Shown here: positions 40,051-48,812 of the stretch, piece by piece
Numbering within the stretch: the first letter of the stretch is position 1
Layout: every line of letters begins with the position of its first letter
Assembly (NCBI GenBank): GCA_003427395.1
Contig: BFEA01000083.1
Coordinates: 2,510,643-2,559,454, forward strand
DNA length: 48,812 nt
DNA from: Chara braunii
Taxonomy: Eukaryota; Streptophyta; Charophyceae; Charales; Characeae
Reading direction: 5' to 3'
Program-made: the position numbers and the translations under genes
Notes under the pieces: generated by a model
What the model was told of the DNA's origin: nothing
The model's database searches: none
Seen by the model: the letters and a program-made list of their open reading frames with translations, nothing else

Positions 40051-41220
40051 AGCGAGGTCCCTTCGAGCGAGTAACTCAATCAGAGTCCTTGCACAATGCA
40101 TCGTAACGTAGATAGCAAAGAGAGATCGGGTGTGTTCCGTAGGAGTCAGGATAGCAGTGAATTTTGGTTGCTGTTCAGAACTTATCAATCGTTCATAGGC
40201 GTTAATGACACGCGGTGCACTCTGCAGTAAGTCTTTCCTAGCGATCCAGTAGAAATCATCCAACGGAATGTACAAAAAATGGACTTTGTACTGTCTGTTT
40301 CTTCCCTTTCCACTGTGCTCGACAATCCTATCAACCTCATGACCGCCATTGATTGCGCGGGGAATCATTGATTCTCGATACTTGAGAGTTTCGGGTGATT
40401 CATACGGAAACAACTTCGATGCGTGAAAGACTGAATATGTGCGTAGATGAGCAGGCACATCGATCGTATACGAAGGGCCAAAGGAATCGCTCCCTACCTG
40501 GTTCAACACCTTCCATGGACCATAATACTGAGGAAGAAGCTTTCGTGATACACCTTCTTCTTCAGAAAACTCAGACATTTTGACCCAGACATAACTTCCC
40601 CCTGTGAACGGTGCAGGCTGGCGCTTTTTGTTAGCATGTTTAATCATGGCACTGCGTCGCCTCTCCATAACTGCGACAACAACTTTGAGCAGGCGATCAA
40701 ACTTAGCGCTGTAGCTTGGCTGGCCAGGTGTTAGGCCAGGTGGCTGATCAGGGAATAGATAAGATAGAGGATTGCGGATTTTCCATCCAAGATGCAGCCA
40801 GTTAGGCGTCATCCCGGTGGAGGAGTGGATGGGGTTGTTGTACAACCCCTGCACAATCGGCAACTCCTCATCCCAAGAGTTCTGATCAGGTACAATTAGG
40901 GCACTGAGAAGTTGGATCATGGTCTGGTTGATTTCCTCGGCCAGTCCATTGGCTTCGGGATGTCGACCAGACGTTATCTTGAGTTTCATGTTGTAGGTCT
41001 GGGAGGTGAAATCTTTCCAATCCGCACTTATGAACCTGGTGTCCCGATCGCTTACAAGAGTCTTCGGGGGGCCATAATGCAGAATGTACCTCTTGTTAAA
41101 CTCATCGATCAGAAGGTCAGTTGGGGCGTGAGGTGGCAAGGGGATCAAATTCAGAAATTTTGAGAAACGATCAACGATTACCATTACTTGTGAATAACTG
41201 TTTCTGCTCTTCTTCGCCAT
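40044..41220 (-). CDS. pol: element C pol: integrase core, C-terminal domain and chromodomain-like tail
   Basis: The longest intact frame of the window (about 390 codons). VMVIVDRFSKFLNLIPLPPH holds the first catalytic Asp, TLVSDRDTRFISADW the second, and HPEANGLAEEINQT the Glu region. WDEELPIVQGLYNN, GSYVWVKMSEFSEEE, LLPQYYGPWKVL and YTIDVPAHLRTYSVFHASKL form the C-terminal domain. YKVHFLYIPLDDFYWIARKDL with APRVINAYERL is the chromodomain-like tail. It ends at the polypurine tract, as usual. It is joined to the zinc-finger part by a frame change near 41200. Confidence 0.92.
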
Positions 41221-41465
41221 GTCCGTGAAGTAAACGGAAACAAACTCACCCGGACCATCAGGGATAGGAAGAGGGTACGAGACGGTTTGATGCGTTGGCA
41301 GACTTCACACTCAACCACAAACCTTTGTGCCATTCTTTTCATTCCAGGCCACACAAACTTCTCCAACAAATTTCCGTATGTCTTCTCAACACCGAAATGT
41401 CCACTCCGACCATGAGCCAAATCCAAGAAGTGAGTCATGATCGGCTCATGGTTGGGCACACACAA
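41184..41465 (-). pseudogene. pol: element C pol: integrase HHCC zinc finger
   Basis: HGRSGHFGVEKTYGNLLEKF and WPGMKRMAQRFVVECEVCQR give the H-x-H and C-x2-C ligands of the integrase N-terminal domain. The frame differs from the core by a shift around 41200-41290. Confidence 0.88.
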
Positions 41466-42091
41466 TTGGTCATGCTTCCCGTAGCGTCGGAAGAAAAGAC
41501 CCTTGCATTCATGGAAATCAGGCTGACTGCTAGGGTCAGCCCGAATTGCTCAAGGATGGGACTGAGTTCCGGATCCTTGGCAGTATGCTCGATAAGTTCC
41601 TCCTTCAAATTTTTACGCAGGTCATAGGAACCCACAAGGCAAGCCATGTACTCAGGGTGGCGCGACAAAGCATCCGCAACTCGATTATAACAACCTTTCT
41701 TGTGCTTAATCTCAAAATCATACACATCAATCTCATGCAGCCAGCGGGTCAGTGTAGTTGAGGGATTGTTCTGTGTCTGAGCCCATTTCAAGGTCTCGTG
41801 GTCGGAGAGCACTTTGAAATGGCGACCCAAGAGGTAGTGCTTCCAGTGGTCTAGTGCCTCTCTCAAGGCATAGAGTTCTCTCATATAAGTGGAGGCAGCT
41901 ACCTTGTGACTGGGCATACGCTTGCTGTAAAATTCTAGCGGACGTAGGCCGTCGCCGTCATCTTGTTGCAGTACTGCACCAATCCCATACAAAATGGCAT
42001 CTGTAGTTACTACGAACGTAAGCTTGGGATCCGCAATGCGGAGCACCGGATAACTCGCCAAAGCCTCCTTCAAGGCGTCGAAGGTTGTCAT
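41435..42091 (-). pseudogene. pol: element C pol: RNase H
   Basis: FVVTTDAILYGIGAVLQQDD, YMRELYALREALDHWKHYLL, LSDHETLKWAQTQ and YNRVADALSRHPEY supply the four acidic residues. Immediately upstream the sequence is gag, so RT and protease have been deleted at about 42100-42120. Confidence 0.9.
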
Positions 42092-42267
42092 GCATTCCTC
42101 ATTCCATGAGGTCCCTTACTTTTAAAGGCAGTCTTTTTGAAGGCATTCATAGATTCATCGTCGTTCACATACTCAGACTCATGGGCTGACAAAGAGCAAG
42201 ATGCCGCGCAGTCTTGCTCTTGATCGTCATCAAGAGAAGATTCATCCACGAGGGTCTCCTCGTCAGC

Positions 42268-42546
42268 CTAAAGCAAATCGTGTGCTGCAAAACGGTTGCT
42301 GCCTGGAAACCGTTTGCGGCTGGTGGTCTTTTTGCCACTTGATCCACCCGGGAGGTCTTGTGCCTCCAGCTTGACTAAGTCCCGCATAAGGGTAAGCCAA
42401 TTTGTATACGCGCTGAGTCCGAGCCCTAGGCGACCTTTCAGAGTAGAGGGGACCGTACCTTTTATCACATCCAGACAAGACTGCGCAGTCATTTCCTGAT
42501 CCGGAGTAGCAAAGAGTTTACTAACATACTGCTGCAGGCTATGCAT
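42268..42546 (-). pseudogene. gag: element C gag: C-terminal capsid region
   Basis: VSKLFATPDQEMTAQSCLDV and LTLMRDLVKLEAQDLPGGSS continue gag after a frameshift at about 42540. No zinc knuckle remains before the deletion junction. Confidence 0.75.
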
Positions 42547-43505
42547 GGTGCCAGTCCACTTGTTGTGCTTAGTTTGTCAAGCTTGAGTCTAGCTTTGGCC
42601 GCAGCATGTGGATCAGCATACTGTTTGATCAAGAGTTCTTCGAGTGTGGCGGTAGGCGTAGCCTGCAACCATTTGTTCAAGTTTATTCTCTTATAGCCTG
42701 ATTGGACAGCTTGGGTTTCCAAGAAACCCCTCACAACGGGCTCCACATTAGTCCCTAGGATAGACGACTGGGTTGCCGGGGGTGTTCCCAACACATCAAA
42801 ATAGGACCGCATAGAGCTGATCCAAGACTCGATGTCGTCCTTTCCGTCATACTTAGACGGAATCTGCGCCGCCTTCCTGTCGATGTAAGCAAAGCTGCCG
42901 CTAAGACCAGCCATTGTCTGGTCCATACTCGGGACGGCAACAGTTTCAGAATTCCCTGTATTGCTACTTGCCGCTGCAGCAGCAGCAACAACAGCAGCAG
43001 GGTCTGGACTTGCTGCAGACCCGGACTGGCTGTTAGCCACACTCAAATACGAAGAAGAAGTTAAAGAAGACACATTTAGAGGGGCAAAAACAGATTGACA
43101 CGCAGCACTAGAAGCAGGGTAGGTAGACGGAAGGGTGCTTTGAGCTGGCTGCACATTAGCAAATTGTTGCAGCTGGTCACGGTGCTGCTGCGCCATCAGG
43201 GCCATGTCCTCGCGCAACTTCTTAAGCTTGTCGAACACTTTGGCGAGTTGGCCAGTGTGGTCCTCAACAGTCCGGACGTCCACCAAAGCCCGGAGGAGTG
43301 GAACGGTTTTCTCTTCCACCTCCTCATCGGTTAGGGCAGGCAAGTTACAGAAAATGGCTTCATGAGCCTTTACCTTCTCCTCCCTCTCCTTCTCTTTCTC
43401 TTCCTCCTCCCTCTTCAATGCTTTCTCATAGAAGAATCGTTACTGCGCTTTCTCTGCCTCACGGGCAGCGTCCATTTGCATCTTCCAATCTGTTGCAGAT
43501 GCCAT
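42489..43505 (-). pseudogene. gag: element C gag: N-terminal and capsid region
   Basis: The likely start ATG is at 43503-43505 (MASATDWKMQMDAAREAEKA). A TAA at 43440-43442 interrupts it early, and the frame then runs open from about 43418 to 42489. It has a charged coiled coil (EEEEKEKEREEKVKAHEA), a Ser/Ala-rich linker, then KYDGKDDIESWISSMRSYFD and TNVEPVVRGFLETQAV typical of capsid. A frameshift at about 42540 ends it. Confidence 0.85.
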
Positions 43506-44969
43506 GATGGAGGACGAGGGAGTCAATAAGTCTCTCAAGAGGGGTCCGTACTTCCTCACTTGTCGGGGATGAACACTCCTCTTCCCTCTCCTCACTCCCT
43601 CAAGAGCAACACTCAAAAGCTTTTTTTTTTTTTCTCTCTCTCTCTCGTTTGCGACCGTGTAGACGCAGGCATTAATGAACCCAATGAAAGAAACAACTTG
43701 AAATCAGTCAGAAGAGAAGGTAGAACTCCTAGCCGGAGCGACAATTCATTTGGACTGGAGAGCAGTTATCAAAACAAAAAAGAAGATCAGAGAGATCTGA
43801 TCCAGCCACACAGTCTGGACTGACTACGTATGGGGTCCTCCCAAGCCTAGCCGGCCTCAGCTCCGTGAAAACACAGCAAATCAGATTCAAGATGTACAGT
43901 GAAATGCAAGAGAGAATTGAGTGGTGTCCAAGGTGCGAGTCAGGCGGTGGATCGTGCGGTAAAGTATGATAAAACGTCCCAGCGGAGATCCCCTCCGCAG
44001 CGAGTGTCTTGGTCCGAAAGCATAAAGTCCGAGTCCCAGTCAGATAGAGCAAGGTAACTCACGTCAACAGATTTGGCCTGAGGGGCCCTTCTTGTTTGGG
44101 CCCGGTCCCACTGAGTCCCAAACGGTCCCAGTGGAGTCAGAACCAGGTCCCAATCAACAAGAGTTCCACAAAGACCTACTCTGTCCCTACCAAATTGAAA
44201 AACAAAATTTTGCCCCAGAAAGAACCTGTAGACTACAGCCGTTCAGAATGAAATAAACAAAGCACTGTAGAGAGATATCACATGGCAAACAAGATACTCC
44301 ATTCATTTACTCGTCAGGTAAGTTGGCAGATCACACACCTCACACACAATCAAGACTATGGAGGATGGAAGAAGAACCCAGAGAACCCCAACAGGCAGTC
44401 AATTCCATGCACACACACATGGGCACCCTGGCGGCACGGCACTTACCTGAGTGGCCGGGCTCTTGAGATGAAAGAGCTCACCCCCCTCTCACATAGTCCT
44501 CCTGACCCAATTAGCATCCTCTACACTAGTGTCCTATCATCTAGGAGGGTCAATATCTACCCCAAAGTACAAAGTCGGATCCCCCGTCAATGTTAAAGAT
44601 CAAAGCAGCAACTTGTCGTAGGTGCAAGTATGGCTGCCACCCTCAAGCTCGCCCTACTTGAGGGGAGCCCTAAAGTCACTCCTCGTCTTCCTTGAAGTCC
44701 AGATTCAAGTTGTAGGTGCCCTTCACTGTTGCCTCTCTCAAATTGCATCACGAAGTCCCACCTTGTGTCTCGCCACCACAAACGTGCACTCAAACAACCT
44801 GGTCGGGTCTAGTGTCGACCCTACACGGGCCTGCCAGGTGGGAGCAGCTTCCCTTAACCACGCTGCCCCACTTAACCCTAACTTCCAGCCCTAACCCTAA
44901 GTGGTTAGCCCTTACCACTAGGGTTAGAGTTATGGCAGCAAAGTCAACTCTCGCCAGCAAGTAGAATCT
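43506..44969 (-). other. element C leader
   Basis: Untranslated DNA with a T/CT tract at 43620-43647 and blocks shared with the element D leader. Telomere-like CCCTAA and TTAGGG blocks occur in inverted orientation at 44873-44935 close to the primer site. Confidence 0.7.
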
Positions 44970-44981
44970 GCTCTGATACCA
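44970..44981 (-). promoter_or_regulatory. element C primer binding site (initiator tRNA-Met)
   Basis: TGGTATCAGAGC on the coding strand, one base from the LTR, matches the initiator tRNA-Met complement exactly over these 12 bases. Confidence 0.9.
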
Positions 44982-44982
44982 A

Positions 44983-46356
44983 TGTTACGATCCTGGCCAA
45001 TTTCGAAGTATACATTCATCTGAAAGTACAATGCCATCCAATTGCAAGAAAAAATGAAAGAACGTGAGAGGAAAGAGAGGGAAAGAAGAAGAAGAAGAAG
45101 AAGTGAGAAAGAAGAAGATAATGATGTACTCCAGCATAGACCAATGTCAAGGCTCTTCTTCTTCACCAACCAGTCCCTTCCTCCTTATCTCCTCCTCTCT
45201 TATTCAAACAAGAAATAATAGTAATAATGTTGAATGACTGAACCAGAATCAATGTCCGAATCCCACTTCTACTGTAGGCACAACATGAGGTCCACCATAG
45301 CCATGGCAACCCTTCCTCTTCCTCTACATACAGGCCGAGGTTATGGTGGACTACTGAGGCTTCAACCTCCCGTCCAAAGGACAACCCAAAGCAGCTATGC
45401 CACTGCCCCACTTCAAGGTCATCACCATGCAGCTATGCCGCTGCCCACTCAACCACCATGCCTGACTCTATCCCGAGATTCCTTGGTGCGGCACTACCCC
45501 CACTGGGGCCTTCTTGATGCAGCGCCTAGCAAGGAGATGAAGATGGTGTCTACCATAGCTAGTGCCTCGCCACTCTCCTCCTTGGTCCCCTTCTCCCTCC
45601 TCCTCCTATCGGTAGAGCTCCACCATAGCCAAGGTGGAAGCTCCCGGCTTCTTCCTCCCAGCAGCGCTGTAGTACCTAGCGCCACTCCAGCCAGCGCTCC
45701 AGCAGCGTGTCGCCAAACTTGCACACTGAAGAATGAGGCTGGGCTCTCCGCCCTGCCTCTTGATATAGCAGTCTACTTGCCTCCTGGGCGGTGACTTCCA
45801 GGCCGCTCGGCCTGTCCAAGCAACCGGTACTTCCTCCGTTTCGAAGGGAAACATCATTGCAGACCCTGATATTACCCGTACAGGTTATAGACTCAGACTG
45901 GTTGGACTGGTACCGGCCTAGACCTACCCTACCGCTACTGGACTCTAAAGATGCCAACTTTGTCTTTTTCTGCTCGGCCTCCAGTACCCGTTCACGCCAA
46001 TTGCAGTGGGGTGCAGTATCAGTCTACCGGCCTACTTGAGTGTTTTTCCGCTACCCCAAGGGCCGCGGGGCCGCTAGCTTCGCCACTTGAGTGTTTTTCC
46101 TTGCTACAACGCTCAATGCCACGGCCATAGGTAAGTACCGGCCCTACGGGCCTGCCGAACAAGCAAGTACCCTTGCGGGTCACACACACACTCATGCCGA
46201 CAAGCACTCAGACAGGCACGCAGGTCACAAGCACGCACACACAGACAAACTTAGAAAACACAGCAGGATGCGGGAATCTCAACAAGGCATCCATTCCATC
46301 GATAGAACTTCATAAATCAGCAGTGTTCTCAGTCTGTGTTTTGACGGGTCATTACA
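44983..46356 (-). repeat. element C 5' LTR (right copy)
   Basis: Nearly identical to 38660-40035, ending CGGGTCATTACA. A 186-codon frame occurs in both LTR copies because they are duplicates; it has no recognisable domain. Confidence 0.93.
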
Positions 46357-46855
46357 ATATTTTGTTTTTTCAAGGTTCAGTTTGTTTGACTTTTTGGCTT
46401 AGTAGAAATCTGGAAAGCCTCCTTTTCTAAAAGCAGTGCTGCCCAAATTTTTGCTACTTCAGGGAGTTAGACAAAATTGGACCTTGAGAAGTCATAGTCA
46501 CTTCAGATTCTGAACTTAGCTTTATATAAATCTTGGATTAACACTTTTCCAAAGGGAGTGTTGTCGAAATTTTTACAAATTTAAGGAGTTGGTTAAATTT
46601 TGTCTTAGTTGAACTCGGGTTTGCTCTAGGTTCATATCCGACTTAGTAAAAATCTGGAAAATCTTTTTTTTTAAAGGGAATGCTGCTTAAAGTTTTACTA
46701 ATTCAGGGAGTTGGACAAAATTTGACTGTTCAAAATTATAGATTGTTTTTTTCTTCTTCATATTTGAGTTATTATAAATTCTGAGAAGGCACTGTTCCTA
46801 CGGGAAGCGCTGCCAAAATTTTCTTAGTTTAGAGGAGTTAAATTATATTTTGACA
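46357..46855 (+). repeat. tandem A/T-rich repeat of about 115-125 bp, four more units
   Basis: Units near 46397, 46510, 46640 and 46765 each contain a TA(T/G)(T/A)AAATCTGG-like start, then AAAGGGA(G/A)TGCTGCC-like, AAATTTTT and AGGGAGTTGGACAAAATTT-like blocks. Together with 38573-38659 they form one array split by element C. The array would be the U5 part of element E's LTR. Confidence 0.75.
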
Positions 46856-46857
46856 GG

Positions 46858-46870
46858 TGGCGATTCTGGC
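46858..46870 (+). promoter_or_regulatory. possible primer binding site of element E (tRNA-Arg type)
   Basis: After TTTTGACAGG comes TGGCGATTCTGGC. Plant Tat/Ogre-type Ty3 elements use TGGCGACTC-type sites complementary to tRNA-Arg. The preceding ...GACA would be the LTR end. The match is short, so the call is tentative. Confidence 0.45.
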
Positions 46871-48440
46871 AATCCACCCTAAATAGGGGAGATGTTGCCA
46901 TAGGTCTGCCTTGTGTTGGGCACTGGCTTAGAGGCAGACCCAGGCTTAGCTTGTAGAAGGGTCTTGGGTGAGAATGTGTTATGGAGCTGTATTCTCCATA
47001 CACTTACGAATTTAGCTTGGGGGTCGGCCTGTCTTGTGTTACATACAGGTCCTCTTGATCGATTGATTCAGGATTTGGGTGAGATTCAGCTTGATCCTAC
47101 GAGGACCATCTTCTGTTATCACTGATAACAGGTCGGTTGTCGATTCGTCGGTCTAAAACTCAATTCCAATTCATCCTCAATACTCAACCTAAAAGGCTTT
47201 AGCACTGGTGGTTTTTATTGTTTTATTAAGGTTTTCACCGAGACTTTTATTGAATGGTCATTTAACAAAGGTACTGAGTATTGCATGGAACATGAGTATG
47301 AACGAAGCACAGAAATCCGGAATGCAAAATCACGCTGAAGTCCAAGTATTCAAAGCCAAAGCAGATAGCACATGGAACCGAGTAACCATCCCATTGAGAA
47401 TGATACAGAAGAATCGTGAGTCAATGTCCATGCCCACCAGGGCAACACCAACAGCATAACCCAAATGTAGCTCTCTCTTGTGAATGGCGCCAGGCGCCCT
47501 ATCTACTCTACAGCCTATCCTACAACTACAGCAATGAACAACAACCAGACAACTTGACTACCAGCGAGTGATGATGTCAACACCAATGCAGACCTCCACC
47601 ATCACCAGGTACGTGTCATCTTCCCCACACTCTCCCTTGTTACCCACACAGTGCCCTTCACCTCCGAAGTACCACCTTCGCCCTCACCTCCCCTGCACCC
47701 TCTTGCGGCCCGGCTATGGCCACCAGTGCTTTGCAAGCAGGCAGCGCCCTACCGCCTAGCGCTGCCCTGCTTTTTCTTAGCGCAGCGCTGCTCTGCATTA
47801 GCGCAGCACACTTGCATCTGCGCAGCGTGCCTGCATATGCCAGCATTGGCCAAGATCCCCGCTGTCTCGCCCTGCTTGCCTATATGCCAGTGCAGTGTGT
47901 GGGCGGCCTCCCTTCAGCCTGTGTCCGGGGCCCAGAGGCTGAAGCCAACTCGATACAGTTGGGCCTCGGGGTAAGGCAGTTGCGCCTCCTTCATCAAGGC
48001 CTGCGGCCAGATTCAGACAGTGGGCCGATTTCCCTTTGGCATTTTCGGCCTTTCTTCCCAGCATGCATTGTCGGCCTCACGTTCAGATCCCCAGGGCCTA
48101 ACCAACTCAGAGGCCCTGGGCTTTCAGCATTTGCTGAAATCCGAGACTCGGTGCACTCCAACCAACTGGCGTGCTGCAACTGTATGAACCCCACTTCGTG
48201 AAATGTTGCACAGAGGGCGCTTGTCGATGTGCTGGCCCGCCTTCACTTAGGGCGGGCACTAGGCTTGCTGGGGCCTTAGCCCAGAACATGTACATCATGG
48301 CAAGGCCCCTACTTGAGGGCTCAATCCTCACATTATTTAATTATGGAAGGTTGGACAAAGGTTGGGGCTCGCATGGCTAAAGCAAGGGGTATGAGTATAG
48401 GGAATGGTTGAAGTTGACTCCGTGTAGTGTGTGGACTTTT
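46871..48440. other. unassigned DNA (possible leader of element E)
   Basis: No gag or other domain is recognised. The part at 47700-47850 repeats GCGCAGC and GCAGCGC motifs and contains GGCTATGGCC, the reverse of the CCATAGC box. Open frames here have no motif. Confidence 0.35.
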
Positions 48441-48489
48441 GGTTGACTCTTTGATGTGATTGCAGGTATGCTCTATGGTTCGGACTTTG

Positions 48490-48812
48490 GGTTTGATTGT
48501 CTGCGATCATATACATTTCTATTCTTCCCATTGTTCCGCCTTCATTGCCAGTGACATCTTCTGTTAGAAACATCGCCACTCCTCTTATTGTGTATCATCG
48601 TCGACGACATGCACAACATCGCCACTTGGCCAGGGATCAGCGGCCTGCTTCTTTGTCTACCCCGATTCTCTCTGTGCCTCCTTCACGGGTTGTTGCGGTT
48701 CCGTTGTCCCAAACGGATACATCCGCTCCTATGCCTCCTGCAGACAGTCCAGCTGCTTGCACACAGCCACAGCACCATGTTTTATGCCCTTCCATGTTCG
48801 TTTGTCCCCCAG
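48490..48812 (+). pseudogene. possible Ty1/copia-like polyprotein fragment, runs off the window
   Basis: One plus-strand frame is open from a stop at about 48490 to the window end. It reads RNIATPLIVYHRRRHAQHRH followed by a Pro/Ser-rich stretch. A YxRR(R) block followed by Pro/Ser-rich sequence is typical of the linker between integrase and RT in copia polyproteins. No catalytic motif is within the window. Confidence 0.35.

Larger units (their letters stand above)
38656..46360 (-). mobile_element. element C: recent Ty3/gypsy insertion, internally deleted
   Basis: A minus-strand LTR element with 1.37-kb LTRs at 38660-40035 and 44983-46356, flanked by ATAT (38656-38659 and 46357-46360; one more T is ambiguous). 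Primer site, gag, RNase H, integrase and polypurine tract are present. Protease and RT are deleted between gag and RNase H. In the first 320 bases of the LTRs I count about six differences, all transitions, so the insertion is young. Confidence 0.93.

Overview
The window looks like repeat-dense nuclear DNA of a land plant or a charophyte alga. A Chara-like genome is my best guess, from the style of its Ty3/gypsy chromoviral polyproteins and the very high density of nested elements; this is inference. There is no bacterial or phage gene organisation. Almost every recognisable protein is a decayed piece of a retrotransposon polyprotein. The only likely host sequences are a short terminal exon near 2.0 kb, fragments of large-subunit (LSU) rRNA, and a U6 snRNA pseudogene.

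Layout. 1-5.4 kb: GA microsatellite, tRNA-derived SINE-like copies, a candidate last exon (2014-2172) and small palindromes. 5.4-22.6 kb: element B, a plus-strand Ty3/gypsy element. Its 5' LTR (5438-6258 plus 14004-14174) is split by a complete minus-strand Ty3/gypsy element A (6259-13998, flanked by the 5-bp duplication GAGAG). Its 3' LTR (from 20589) is split by a 1.2-kb pol fragment that is itself internally inverted. 22.6-25.0 kb: direct repeats, an AGC/AGT microsatellite, a U6-like pseudogene and unassigned DNA. 25.0-34.3 kb: element D, a minus-strand Ty3/gypsy element. Its left LTR carries a SINE-like insert, and its right LTR carries a piece of antisense LSU rRNA that is itself broken by a foldback DNA element. 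34.3-37.2 kb: unassigned DNA with another LSU rRNA fragment, a hairpin-bearing duplication, a second SINE copy, and an exact 19-bp Tn5/Nextera adapter sequence at 37154, which signals an assembly problem. 37.5-46.9 kb: what I read as the LTR of a fifth element E (tRNA-Arg-type primer site at 46858). It contains an array of covarying hairpins and an A/T-rich tandem repeat, and element C (minus strand, 38660-46356) is inserted into that repeat. 46.9-48.8 kb: mostly unassigned, with a possible Ty1/copia-like coding fragment at the very end.

No element is autonomous as it stands. A lacks RNase H and the integrase zinc finger. B has many stops and a substituted protease active site. C lacks protease and reverse transcriptase. 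D lacks integrase and most of RNase H. LTR identity in C is still high, so C is the youngest insertion.

The most unusual signal is at 37.56-38.29 kb: eight copies of a two-stem hairpin with a constant TAAGAT loop, where the stems change sequence from copy to copy but keep base pairing. This is the pattern expected of a structured RNA element repeated inside an LTR or leader. A second recurrent signal is a CCATAGC box embedded in self-complementary flanks, found in the LTRs or leaders of several otherwise distinct elements.
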